From an uncultured Brachyspira sp. (GTDB lineage: Bacteria > Cyanobacteriota > Vampirovibrionia > Gastranaerophilales > Gastranaerophilaceae): 11,180 bases of DNA. The stretch is taken from contig ONYB01000081.1 of assembly GCA_900321895.1 (NCBI GenBank), positions 1-11,180 on the forward strand, read 5' to 3'. The notes under the pieces are model-generated. The model was not told where the DNA came from, did no database searches, and saw only the letters and a list, made by a program, of their open reading frames with translations. A program made the position numbers and the translations under genes. This document shows positions 1 to 7,088 of the stretch, in pieces (within the stretch, counting starts at the first letter, position 1; every line of letters starts with the position of its first letter).

Positions 1-405
1 ACAAGCAAACTTTCAAAAGAAAATTTTAATGTTGTATCCCAAACAAAACCTACAAAAGAGCAGATTGAAGATGCAGTTTTTGCATGGAAAATTGCAAAAT
101 ACGCAAAATCTCACGCGGTTGTAATTGCAAAAGATTTTAAAACTTCTGCAATCGCACAAGGGCACTTGAACCCGATTGTTGCGGTAGAAGAAGCATTGAA
201 CATTTCGTGCGACCTTTCAAAAGATGCAGTTATGGCTCTCGACAGCACAATCGCCGCAATCGATTGCATTAACGCTGCGGCTCAAGGTCGAATTTCTTTG
301 ATTATCCACTCGGGGGGATCTTTCAAAGATGAAGAGTTGGTAAAATTGGCTGACAAGTTCAAAATTGCAATAATCACTACCGGCATTAAAAACAAAAGAA
401 ATTAA
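1..405 (+). CDS. purH: PurH-like AICAR transformylase C-terminal region (5'-truncated by window)
   Basis: Frame 1 is open from the first base to TAA at 403-405 and gives the last 134 residues. The segment AWKIAKYAKSHAVVIAKD, the SGGSFKDEEL motif and the end IITTGIKNKRN align along their length with the C-terminus of PurH, the bifunctional AICAR formyltransferase / IMP cyclohydrolase of purine synthesis. Several positions that are near-invariant in the family differ. KSNA is KSHA, GQxSR(V/I) is GHLNP, SDAFFPF is LDSTIAA, and the usual RHFRH-type end is KNKRN. These correspond to substrate or folate residues described in ATIC (Asn431, Arg451, Phe541, Arg588). The homology is clear, but transformylase activity is doubtful from what is visible. 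The N-terminal cyclohydrolase and the Lys-His pair lie outside the window. It could be a divergent orthologue, a paralogue with another role, or a decaying gene. Confidence 0.8.
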   Translation, partial: TSKLSKENFNVVSQTKPTKEQIEDAVFAWKIAKYAKSHAVVIAKDFKTSAIAQGHLNPIVAVEEALNISCDLSKDAVMALDSTIAAIDCINAAAQGRISLIIHSGGSFKDEELVKLADKFKIAIITTGIKNKRN

Positions 406-443
406 GAATTATTACAATTTTTAAAAATAAGAATAATTCCTAC

Positions 444-472
444 TTTACAATTAAAATGCTTTAGTGTATTAT
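444..472 (+). promoter_or_regulatory. sigma-70-type promoter for rubrerythrin
   Basis: TTTACA at 444-449 and TATTAT at 467-472 are separated by 17 bp, so initiation is predicted near 479, about 43 nt before the rubrerythrin start. A good Shine-Dalgarno (AAAGGTGG, 508-515) precedes ATG 522. The spacing and both hexamers are close to consensus. Confidence 0.65.
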
Positions 473-476
473 AAAT

Positions 477-498
477 TTGTTAATAACATGATAAACAA
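477..498. promoter_or_regulatory. possible operator: imperfect 22-bp palindrome at the rubrerythrin start site
   Basis: The arms TTGTT (477-481) and AACAA (494-498) flank a partly symmetric core, with 16 of 22 positions self-complementary. The palindrome sits over the predicted transcription start, where a repressor would block initiation. Rubrerythrin genes are often under peroxide or oxygen control (PerR-type repressors in other anaerobes), but this is not a clean PerR box. In AT-rich DNA such symmetry can arise by chance. Confidence 0.3.
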
Positions 499-521
499 TT
501 TGAAAAGAAAGGTGGTCAAAA

Positions 522-1064
522 ATGGCTAAATTTGTATGTACTGTTTGCGGTTGGTCTACGGAAGCTGACAAAGCTCCTGAAAGATGCCCTTTGTGCGGTG
601 CAACTACTTTTAAGGAAATAAATACGGCAGAAGGTAAAGTTTACGCTTGCGAACATCACGTTGGTGACGGCAAAGTTGAAGATAAAGAAGTTATGGAAGG
701 ATTGAGAGCACACTTTGCGGGTGAATGCACTGAAGTCGGCATGTACCTCGCAATGGCAAGAGTTGCTGAAAGAGAAGGCTACCCTGAAGTTGCCGAAGCA
801 TACAAGAGATATGCTTTTGAAGAAGCTGAACACGCTTCAAAATTTGCAGAATTGTTGGGCGAAGTTGTTACAGATTCTACAAAGAAAAACTTGGAACTCC
901 GTGCTGAAGCTGAACAAGGTGCTTGCGAAGGCAAATTAGCTATTGCAAAACGTGCTAAAGAATTGGGCTACGATGCAATTCACGACACAGTTCACGAAAT
1001 GGCTAAAGACGAAGCTCGCCACGGCAAAGGCTTTGACGGTCTTTTGAAAAGATATTTTTCATAG
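522..1064 (+). CDS. rbr: Reverse-type rubrerythrin (N-terminal rubredoxin, diiron peroxidase)
   Basis: A 180-residue cytoplasmic non-haem iron protein expected to reduce hydrogen peroxide, and perhaps to help consume oxygen, using electrons from NAD(P)H via redox partners. The N-terminus is a small rubredoxin-like iron site with Cys6, Cys9, Cys22 and Cys25. A four-helix ferritin-like domain follows from about residue 50. Visible diiron ligand motifs are GECTE (Glu68, Glu71), EEAEH (Glu101, His104), the AEQGACEG region (129-137) and DEARH (Glu164, His167). The rubredoxin domain precedes the diiron domain, as in the 'reverse' rubrerythrins of clostridia, rather than following it as in classical rubrerythrin. 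It has its own promoter, a strong ribosome site 6 nt before ATG and a terminator, so it is probably monocistronic. It marks an anaerobic or microaerobic lifestyle. The subfamily call is confident; the exact electron donor is not. Confidence 0.95.
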   Translation: MAKFVCTVCGWSTEADKAPERCPLCGATTFKEINTAEGKVYACEHHVGDGKVEDKEVMEGLRAHFAGECTEVGMYLAMARVAEREGYPEVAEAYKRYAFEEAEHASKFAELLGEVVTDSTKKNLELRAEAEQGACEGKLAIAKRAKELGYDAIHDTVHEMAKDEARHGKGFDGLLKRYFS

Positions 1065-1096
1065 AATTAGCCAGAAAAACGCATAACAAAAGAATT

Positions 1097-1129
1097 GCAG
1101 GTACTTTTTAACAAAGTACCTGCTTTCTT
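1097..1129 (+). terminator. Rho-independent terminator of the rubrerythrin gene
   Basis: A perfect 11-bp stem (GCAGGTACTTT 1097-1107 with AAAGTACCTGC 1113-1123) and a 5-nt loop are followed by a T-rich tail, 33 nt after the rubrerythrin stop. Confidence 0.85.
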
Positions 1130-1149
1130 AATATTTATTCAAAAAAAAT

Positions 1150-1176
1150 TAAAGTTTTTGAAATTTGTGCCGATAA
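1150..1176 (+). promoter_or_regulatory. Consensus sigma-28 (FliA) promoter
   Basis: TAAAGTTT at 1150-1157, 11 nt, then GCCGATAA at 1169-1176. This matches all 16 bases and the spacing of the enterobacterial FliA consensus. Transcription would begin near 1183 and run into the two helical-protein genes at 1331 and 1616 through a leader of about 148 nt. It follows directly after the rubrerythrin terminator, so it opens a new unit. A weaker sigma-70-like pair (GTGAAC 1184, TATAAG 1206, 16 bp apart) just downstream might give extra basal transcription. Confidence 0.8.
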
Positions 1177-1244
1177 ATAGAAAGTGAACTTATTTTGGCT
1201 TACAATATAAGTACAGAACTAAATAGCAATAAACTTTTATGACA

Positions 1245-1307
1245 ACATGTAACAAAACATTAACAAACATGGCAATTTTTTTGAGGAAAATGTTTTTACA
1301 TACATGT
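1245..1307 (+). other. Possible stem in the leader of the sigma-28 transcript
   Basis: ACATGTA (1245-1251) and AAAACATT (1254-1261) are complementary to AATGTTTT (1289-1296) and TACATGT (1301-1307). Together they form a two-part helix of 7 and 8 bp with a small internal loop and a 27-nt apical loop. It lies 23 nt before the start codon of the first gene, whose AAGGAG remains outside the stem. It could affect stability or translation, or be chance in AT-rich sequence. Confidence 0.35.
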
Positions 1308-1330
1308 AGGTCTAAAGTGTAAGGAGAAAA

Positions 1331-1603
1331 ATGCTTCGTGATACTTTAGAGATGAATATAAAAAGAATAGTAGACTTCTTGATATATTCAAAGAACTTCC
1401 TCATAAGGAAAAGCCCGATAAAGGCTATGATAAATTCAATAGTTGAAGGACTTCGAGATTTTCTCACAATGAAGAGAAAATTAAAAATGGCTCAATACAG
1501 ATTGAATTATCACAGGCATCAGTTCCAAAAGATGGAACAGCTTATCGCAGAACAAAACCAGCATAGCTTTTTGAAGGGTAATAATCTTAACGAAACCAGA
1601 TAA
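1331..1603 (+). CDS. Unknown small basic helical protein (first gene of sigma-28 unit)
   Basis: A 90-residue protein I do not recognise. ATG 1331 is preceded by an AAGGAG ribosome site 4 nt away, which supports the start. There is no signal peptide. The N-terminal half (residues 5-50) looks like one or two amphipathic basic helices rich in Ile, Phe, Lys and Arg. Residues 48-75 are polar and helical, with many Gln, His and Lys (MAQYRLNYHRHQFQKMEQLI), as in a short coiled coil. The C-terminal 15 residues look disordered. It has no cysteine. It lies downstream of a consensus FliA promoter and 12 nt before a second helical gene. A role in the flagellum, or with a co-expressed export substrate or chaperone, is therefore a reasonable guess, but nothing in the protein proves it. 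An antisense reading frame overlaps its 3' end, but the ribosome site and operon spacing favour this strand. Confidence 0.65.
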   Translation: MLRDTLEMNIKRIVDFLIYSKNFLIRKSPIKAMINSIVEGLRDFLTMKRKLKMAQYRLNYHRHQFQKMEQLIAEQNQHSFLKGNNLNETR

Positions 1604-1615
1604 AGGATTAGTGTT

Positions 1616-1939
1616 ATGGGTGTCATTACAGATACAATCAGAATGCAGTATTTGAATAACGTAAGGATGGATTTGGAATTCAAAATCCAACTTATTACTC
1701 AAAACCGCATGGAATTGACAAAAGCGTGCGACGATTTGATGAAGGTTGGGACGGATTATGACTCCGACAACCCGATTATGAAAACATTGAATCAGCGACA
1801 GCAAAAGTTGAAGTTGTTGGAACAGAAACTTGAGCAACAGCAAATGCAGTATCAGACACGGCTCAAAATGGTTGAAACAGAACTCGGCTCTGTTAAACAG
1901 AGAATTGATAAGAACATTTCGCAAGCATTCAGTTATTAA
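1616..1939 (+). CDS. Unknown helical-hairpin / coiled-coil protein (second gene of sigma-28 unit)
   Basis: A 107-residue protein of unknown function. The predicted fold is two long helices (about 5-43 and 54-104) joined by an acidic turn GTDYDSDNP (45-53). The second helix is a Gln/Lys/Glu-rich coiled coil with Leu, Met and Val at heptad-like positions (58, 65, 72, 83, 86, 90, 93, 97). It has a single Cys at 38. The size and hairpin shape resemble secreted needle-type, WXG100-type or flagellar chaperone/filament-associated proteins, but no WxG or needle signature is visible. An AAAGGA ribosome site (1602-1607) overlaps the stop of the preceding gene and lies 8 nt before ATG 1616, so the two are probably translationally coupled. 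The sigma-28 promoter upstream suggests production late in flagellar assembly. Confidence 0.75.
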   Translation: MGVITDTIRMQYLNNVRMDLEFKIQLITQNRMELTKACDDLMKVGTDYDSDNPIMKTLNQRQQKLKLLEQKLEQQQMQYQTRLKMVETELGSVKQRIDKNISQAFSY

Positions 1940-1945
1940 AGATAT

Positions 1946-1986
1946 AAAAAAGGCGGCGGGGTCGAAATCGACCCCGCCGCCTTTTT
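1946..1986. terminator. Bidirectional GC-rich terminator between convergent operons
   Basis: GGCGGCGGGGTCGA (1952-1965) pairs perfectly with TCGACCCCGCCGCC (1968-1981). The stem is flanked by an A-run at 1946-1951 and a T-run at 1982-1986, so it works in both directions. It ends the sigma-28 unit (stop 1939) on the plus strand and the lptC-to-aroE operon (stop 1994) on the minus strand. The stem is far richer in GC than its surroundings. Confidence 0.92.
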
Positions 1987-1993
1987 AAACCTT

Positions 1994-2833
1994 TTATAAA
2001 TTCTCTAATGCCGCGATTTTCATTGTATTAAAATCAGGGGTTTGACCAAACCAAATTTCTTGAGCGGCTACAGCCTGATAAACCAACATATCCAACCCGT
2101 TTATAGTATTATAGCCGAGTTTTTCGGCAAGTTTTAAAAGAATTGTTTTTTTAGGATTATAAATTACATCGTAAACCGTCGAATTTGCAGGCATGGTTCT
2201 AAGCACATTTTCTTCGATTGGAGTCATATCCGCAGAACGTCCCAACATTCCGATAGGAGTTGTGTTTACGAGAAGTTGATATTTCGACAAATCTCTAACT
2301 AAATCAATTTGATGAGATTCAAATTCAATTTGCGGAAATTTTCGCCTCATATATGCCATATAGTCCATTGCATTCGGAATATTTCTCGTATAAACCCCAA
2401 TATATTTTACACCGAGTTCGGAAAGTGCAAGAACCGCAGCACGGCTTGCTCCACCCGTTCCGAGAAGTGCTACATTTGCACCCGAAAAATCAAGATTTTG
2501 CGGAATTGCTTTTTTAAACCCCATCGCATCAGTGTTGTAACCCTTAAAAGTCTTATCGGAGTTAATTTTTACGGTATTCACCGCACCTGCAATGTCTGCA
2601 TACTTGTCGACCTCTTGAACAAAAAGAGAAATCGGCAACTTCAAAGGAATTGTTACGTTAAACCCCTCATAATCGTTGCGTTTGAAATACTTTACTCTGT
2701 CAACAAGTTCTTCGGGAGGAGTTTCTAAAATTTCGTAGTTTGCCCCGATTCCGAGGCTTTTAAAACCTGCTTTGTGGATTACGGCGGACAGAGAGTGTCC
2801 GAGAGGATATCCGATTAAACCAAATTTTTTCAT
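1994..2833 (-). CDS. aroE: Shikimate dehydrogenase
   Basis: A 279-residue cytoplasmic enzyme for the NADPH-dependent reduction of 3-dehydroshikimate to shikimate in aromatic amino acid and chorismate synthesis. The substrate domain shows SLS (14-16), NVTIPLK with catalytic Lys65, GAVNT (83-87) and GYNTDAMGF with catalytic Asp102. These are the same residue numbers as in E. coli AroE. The nucleotide domain has GTGGASRAA (125-133), then NTTPIGM, DVIYNP and the C-terminal NGLDMLVYQA. The usual SxSP of the substrate site is SLSA here, a small change. Its length is typical. AAAGGAGGT (2838-2846) lies 4 nt before the ATG, a near-perfect ribosome site. It is the last gene of the minus-strand operon, 33 bp after topA, and ends at the bidirectional terminator. 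Confidence 0.97.
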   Translation of the reverse strand: MKKFGLIGYPLGHSLSAVIHKAGFKSLGIGANYEILETPPEELVDRVKYFKRNDYEGFNVTIPLKLPISLFVQEVDKYADIAGAVNTVKINSDKTFKGYNTDAMGFKKAIPQNLDFSGANVALLGTGGASRAAVLALSELGVKYIGVYTRNIPNAMDYMAYMRRKFPQIEFESHQIDLVRDLSKYQLLVNTTPIGMLGRSADMTPIEENVLRTMPANSTVYDVIYNPKKTILLKLAEKLGYNTINGLDMLVYQAVAAQEIWFGQTPDFNTMKIAALENL

Positions 2834-2866
2834 AATTACCTCCTTTGCGTTGCCGACTTTCTAAAA

Positions 2867-5224
2867 TTAAGAGTCTGTATTCTCGCCGTCTTGAGAATCT
2901 TCTACAGCCTTTTTAAACCCGCAACTGCGATTTGAGCATTCAAGCGTTGTTCCTCTTTTCAAAACCTTTTTGACGAGCAATGCCCCACAATCAGGACAAG
3001 TTTCACCCGTTGGCTCATTCCACAAAACAAAATCACAATCAGGGTACTTGTCACAACCGAAGAACACCGTGCCACGTTTTGATTTTCTCTCGACGATTGT
3101 ACCTTTGCCGCATTTCGGGCAAGTTACGCCTGTTGAGCGGCGGTAAGGCTTTCTGTGACCGCATTCGGGATTTGTGCACTCCATATATTTGCCGTAAGGC
3201 CCGACTTTAAACTTCATATCAGAACCGCATTTTTCACATTTTTCCTGACAAACTTCTTCGACTTTGTTTTGTTCACCACCTTCGCCGTTTGCCTCCTGTT
3301 CTGTTAAAACATTCATCGACATAACGGTTTTACAATCAGGATAACCCGAGCAACCGAGGAATTGGTTGCCTTGACGGCTTGTGCGGACAAGCATTGGTTT
3401 TCCGCAGTTCGGACACTTGATATTTGTTTCGATTTTGACTTTTTCGGCGGTTTTCATTACAGAATTTACATTCTCTATAAACGGAGTGTAAAAATCTGCC
3501 AAAACCTTGTTCCAAACAGCTTTTTTCTCGGCAATTTCATCAAGCTTACTCTCCATGCCTGCCGTAAATTGGTAATCCATAATATCTTTGAACTGTGCAC
3601 AGAGCTGTTTTGAAACAGTTCTGCCCAAAAGTGTCGGGAAGAGCACTTTGTTGCGTTTTTCGACGTATTTTCGTGTTTGGATTACGGTAATAATCGTTGC
3701 GTAAGTAGACGGACGACCAATTCCATGTTCTTCAAGAGCTTTTACTAAAGAAGCTTCGTTGTATCTTGGCGGAGGTTGAGTGAAGTGCTGTTTCGGTTCA
3801 ACTTTACGACACTTAACCTTGTCACCTTTTTCCAAGTCTGGGATTTTTGCATCTGCCTCCTGCTCATCTTCTTCTGCGTCATTGTAAACCTTCAAGAACC
3901 CGTCAAAAGTAATCTTGCTTGTACCAGCTTTTAATGTGTAATCTCCCGCAGAAATTTCAACGGTTTTGTTTGCAACCTCGGCAGGGGTCATTTGAGAAGA
4001 CATAAATTTTTCCCAAATCAATTTGTACAATTTGTACTGGTCTGCATCAAGGTATTTTTTGATGTGTTCAGGCGTTCTTTCAGGATAAGAAGGTCTGATA
4101 GCTTCGTGGGCGTCCTGTACATTTTGTTTGCCTTTTGCGTAAATATTCGGCTTTTCCGGATAATACTTTTCCCCGAAGTTTGTTGTAATATACTCTTTCG
4201 CCATTGCTTGTGCATCATCAGAAACACGAACACTATCAGTTCTCATATAGGTAATCAAACCGACCGGAGTACCGTCAATCTCAACACCTTCATAAAGTTT
4301 TTGTGCCACTTGCATTGTCTTTTGAACACCAAAACCAAGCTTTGAACTTGCCGCACGCTGCATTGTAGAGGTGATAAACGGTGCTGTCGGCTTACGTTTC
4401 GTTTCTTTTTTCGTAACCTTTGTCACCTCAAATTCTGACGGATAATTTGTCAGGAAGTCTACGATTTTTTGAGCTTCCTCCTGATTTTTGATAGTTTTTT
4501 CGACTGATTTTCCTTTGATTTTAGAAAGTTCAGAGTCGAAAACTTTTCCGTCTTTTTCGAGATTTGCATGGATTGACCAGTATTCTTGCGGAACAAATGC
4601 TTCAATCTCATCTTCTCTTTCGCAAATCATTCTTAATGCAACAGACTGAACCCTTCCTGCCGAAAGATTTCTGTTTCCGATTTGTTTCCACAAAACGGGA
4701 CTGAGCTTGAAACCTACAAGTTTATCTAGAATTTGTCTGGTTTGCTGAGCCTGAACCATATCCATATCTATATCACGAGGATTTTCAACGGAATGTTTTA
4801 CGGCTTTTGGCGTAATTTCATTAAATACAATCCTTTTAATTCTGTCATCAGGCACTTTCAAAACCTGTCGAACATGCCATGCAATAGCCTCTCCCTCACG
4901 GTCGGGGTCGGATGCAAGATAAATCGTATCGGCTTTTTTTGCCAAATCATTCAACTTTGTGACAACTTTTTGCTTTCCGGGGATAACCTCAAACTTCGGC
5001 TCAAAATTGTGTTCGACATCAAAGCCGAGGTTTTGCGTCGCAGGATCTTTTGCAGGTAAATTTCTGATATGCCCGAAACTTGCCTCAATTGTGTAGCTGT
5101 CCCCCAAAATTTTTCTGATTGTTTTAGATTTTGCAGGAGACTCGACTATTACGAGTGCTTTTTCTTTTTTGCCTGATGTCTTTTTTGCAGGTTTTTCTGC
5201 TTCTACTGTCGCCGATTTTGCCAT
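2867..5224 (-). CDS. topA: DNA topoisomerase I (type IA) with four zinc fingers
   Basis: A 785-residue enzyme that relaxes negatively supercoiled DNA through a transient 5'-phosphotyrosine link. A Lys/Ala-rich 22-residue N-terminal tail precedes the Toprim domain: ALVIVESPAK with Glu28, SFGHIRNLP, and the acidic triad Asp106-x-Asp108 with Glu112 in ASDPDREGE. The catalytic tyrosine is Tyr326 in GLITYMRTDS. NLSAGRVQSVALR and HGIGRPSTYATII mark the clamp and active site. From about residue 604 to the C-terminus there are four four-cysteine zinc ribbons, all with intact Cys pairs, which bind single-stranded DNA. E. coli TopA has three such Cys clusters. The ribosome site GAGGG (5230-5234) overlaps the dprA stop, and the intergenic distance is 9 bp. 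A dprA-topA pair is common in bacteria. Nothing looks broken. Confidence 0.98.
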   Translation of the reverse strand: MAKSATVEAEKPAKKTSGKKEKALVIVESPAKSKTIRKILGDSYTIEASFGHIRNLPAKDPATQNLGFDVEHNFEPKFEVIPGKQKVVTKLNDLAKKADTIYLASDPDREGEAIAWHVRQVLKVPDDRIKRIVFNEITPKAVKHSVENPRDIDMDMVQAQQTRQILDKLVGFKLSPVLWKQIGNRNLSAGRVQSVALRMICEREDEIEAFVPQEYWSIHANLEKDGKVFDSELSKIKGKSVEKTIKNQEEAQKIVDFLTNYPSEFEVTKVTKKETKRKPTAPFITSTMQRAASSKLGFGVQKTMQVAQKLYEGVEIDGTPVGLITYMRTDSVRVSDDAQAMAKEYITTNFGEKYYPEKPNIYAKGKQNVQDAHEAIRPSYPERTPEHIKKYLDADQYKLYKLIWEKFMSSQMTPAEVANKTVEISAGDYTLKAGTSKITFDGFLKVYNDAEEDEQEADAKIPDLEKGDKVKCRKVEPKQHFTQPPPRYNEASLVKALEEHGIGRPSTYATIITVIQTRKYVEKRNKVLFPTLLGRTVSKQLCAQFKDIMDYQFTAGMESKLDEIAEKKAVWNKVLADFYTPFIENVNSVMKTAEKVKIETNIKCPNCGKPMLVRTSRQGNQFLGCSGYPDCKTVMSMNVLTEQEANGEGGEQNKVEEVCQEKCEKCGSDMKFKVGPYGKYMECTNPECGHRKPYRRSTGVTCPKCGKGTIVERKSKRGTVFFGCDKYPDCDFVLWNEPTGETCPDCGALLVKKVLKRGTTLECSNRSCGFKKAVEDSQDGENTDS

Positions 5225-5233
5225 TTATACCCT

Positions 5234-6319
5234 CTAAGTCCTCTTATATCTGTCACCGGTTACTTGTTTTATTATGCCTTTAAGCTCCATTGTTGTCAAG
5301 TTTATAAGCAAATTATCAACATCTATTCCGGTTTCTGCCATAATCTCGTCAAGATTTTTCTCTTCTACCTCAATGGAATTTAAAATCTTTTCTTCAATTT
5401 CCGAAAGTCCGCTCAAATCGATTTTTAGCTGTTCTGCGGGCTTAACCTCCCAATTAAGAGCCTCCAAAATATCTTGAGCCTCTGTCACCAAAGTCGCACC
5501 ATTTTTGAGAAGTTTGTAAATTCCTTCCGTATTCGGATTTGAGATAAGCCCAGGAATACACATCAACTCACGCCCCTGCTCAAGTGTAAGGTTTGCCGTA
5601 ATCAACGCTCCACTCTTGAGCGATGCCTCTGCAACAAGAGTTCCGTAAGAAAGCCCCGAAACAATTCTGTTTCTCTGCGGAAATCTGAATTTTAACGGTT
5701 GAAAGGTCGGATAATATTCCGTAACGACAGCCCCACCGCCATTTTCAATTTTTTCGTAAAGATGTTTGTTTGATGTCGGATAAATGAAATCAAAACCGCT
5801 TGCAATAACCCCGATAGTTTTGAGGTTATTCTCTAAAGCAGCCGTATGAGCAGAAGTATCAATTCCAGCAGCCAAGCCCGATACTATACAAATATCAGTT
5901 CCGTTTAACTGTGACAAAATTTTTGAAACAGCCTCTTTTGCGTGATAACTTGATTTTCTCGACCCGACAACCGCAAGAGTTTTTTCTAAATTGCAATCGA
6001 AAAGTTCACCCTTGTAATACAAAACCGCAGGCGGATCGGAAATCTGTTTCAACATTTTCGGATACCTGTTATCCTCCAATGTCACATAATTTACCCCTCT
6101 ATCCTCAACTGCAGCAAGAGCTTTATCAGGGTCGATTTTGTCACGTTCTCTCAAAAAAGTTTCAGCACGCTTTACGCTCAAACCGTCAATTTGCTCCAAA
6201 TCATGACGATTTGCATTGAAAGCCTCCTCTATATCTCCAAAATAGGTATAAAGCCTATGTATAAATGTACTGTCTGTTTCTTCTATTGCCGAAAACGCAA
6301 TCCAAAATTTATTTTTCAT
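5234..6319 (-). CDS. dprA: DNA processing protein DprA (Smf)
   Basis: A 361-residue cytoplasmic protein that binds incoming single-stranded DNA and loads RecA during natural transformation. It is also widespread in bacteria not known to be competent. N-terminal residues about 15-60 form a helix-hairpin-helix/SAM-like region (QIDGLSVKRAETFL). The Rossmann-fold core carries VGSRKSS (118-124), SGLAAGIDTSAH (147-158), FPQRNRIVSGLS (213-224), and EAS..SGALITA. A C-terminal winged-helix domain (about 300-361) contains LDEIMAETGIDVDNLL. The length is typical for the three-domain form. The start at 6319 overlaps the end of the upstream TPR gene by 11 bp, and the ribosome site is weak, so translation probably depends on coupling. 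It forms a standard pair with topA. Confidence 0.96.
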   Translation of the reverse strand: MKNKFWIAFSAIEETDSTFIHRLYTYFGDIEEAFNANRHDLEQIDGLSVKRAETFLRERDKIDPDKALAAVEDRGVNYVTLEDNRYPKMLKQISDPPAVLYYKGELFDCNLEKTLAVVGSRKSSYHAKEAVSKILSQLNGTDICIVSGLAAGIDTSAHTAALENNLKTIGVIASGFDFIYPTSNKHLYEKIENGGGAVVTEYYPTFQPLKFRFPQRNRIVSGLSYGTLVAEASLKSGALITANLTLEQGRELMCIPGLISNPNTEGIYKLLKNGATLVTEAQDILEALNWEVKPAEQLKIDLSGLSEIEEKILNSIEVEEKNLDEIMAETGIDVDNLLINLTTMELKGIIKQVTGDRYKRT

Positions 6320-7088
6320 TTACTGATTTCTTTTTTATTCTCTCGACCAAAGCTTGAATTTTTGATTTTTCTTCTTCTGGTATTCCCATATCTATATAAT
6401 CTTCAAAATATTCTATGGCATCTTCATAATCACCTCTTGCCAAGAACAAAATAGCAACTTTTTTATAAGCTTGATAAAACCCGTCATCTCTTGCTATGGT
6501 TTTCAAATAATTTGAAATTGCCTTGTCGATTTCATCATTAGCCTCATAAGCCTGTGCCAAGTAGAAATAAATCCATTGATTATCTTCTTTAAATTCAAGA
6601 ACATTTTCAAAATTTTCGATAGCAGAAGCATAATTTCCGAGTTCAAAATGGACTTTGCCCAAATCATAATAAGCGTCAAAGTTTTCAGGCTGAACCTCCA
6701 AAATATGTTCCAACTCATCAATCGCCAAATCAAGACGGGAATCCTCCATATAAAATCTTGCCAAAAAATGTCTGATTACCATATTGTCAGGCAATTCGTA
6801 AACACCCTGCAACAAGAGTTCAATACCGTTTCCGTAATCTTTTGTCTTGAAGTACAAATCCGCAAGATTTATGTACAATTCAGGAGATTTCGGATTAAGT
6901 TCAAGAGCTTTCAAAAAATTGTCTTCGGCTTTTTCTATATTTCCGACTTCTTTGTAGCATAAGCCCAAAGTATTGTAGACTTCCACTGTCGGTTTTTCCG
7001 TTTCCAAAACAGAACTGAAAATGTCCGTTGCTTTTTCGTATTCACCTTTGTTGTATAATTCAATCGCTTTTTTAATTTTGTCACTCAT
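6309..7088 (-). CDS. Tetratricopeptide repeat protein
   Basis: A 259-residue soluble protein made almost entirely of seven TPR units in 34-residue register (about 2-33, 34-67, 68-101, 102-135, 136-169, 170-202, 203-237), ending in a Lys-rich capping helix. Typical TPR positions are visible, for example YNTLGLCYKEVGNIEKAEDN and YYDLGKVHFELGNYASAIEN. There is no signal peptide or membrane segment, so it should be cytoplasmic. TPRs make protein-protein scaffolds and the partner cannot be read from the sequence. The ATG shares one base with the lptA-like stop (TAATG), and the gene overlaps dprA by 11 bp, so it is locked between envelope and DNA-processing genes. A scaffold in LPS transport is possible; a housekeeping role unrelated to its neighbours is equally possible. 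Confidence 0.93.
   Translation of the reverse strand: MSDKIKKAIELYNKGEYEKATDIFSSVLETEKPTVEVYNTLGLCYKEVGNIEKAEDNFLKALELNPKSPELYINLADLYFKTKDYGNGIELLLQGVYELPDNMVIRHFLARFYMEDSRLDLAIDELEHILEVQPENFDAYYDLGKVHFELGNYASAIENFENVLEFKEDNQWIYFYLAQAYEANDEIDKAISNYLKTIARDDGFYQAYKKVAILFLARGDYEDAIEYFEDYIDMGIPEEEKSKIQALVERIKKKSVNEK

Noticed and set aside
406..439. GAATTATT/AATAATTC inverted repeat after the purH-like stop as a terminator
   Set aside because: The stem is all A/T apart from one pair, the loop is 18 nt and no T-run follows; it would be too weak.
1481..1924. Minus-strand 147-residue open frame opposite the two helical genes
   Set aside because: It has a Leu/Phe/Cys-rich antisense composition and no ribosome site, and it opposes two genes with good ribosome sites and a promoter on the plus strand.
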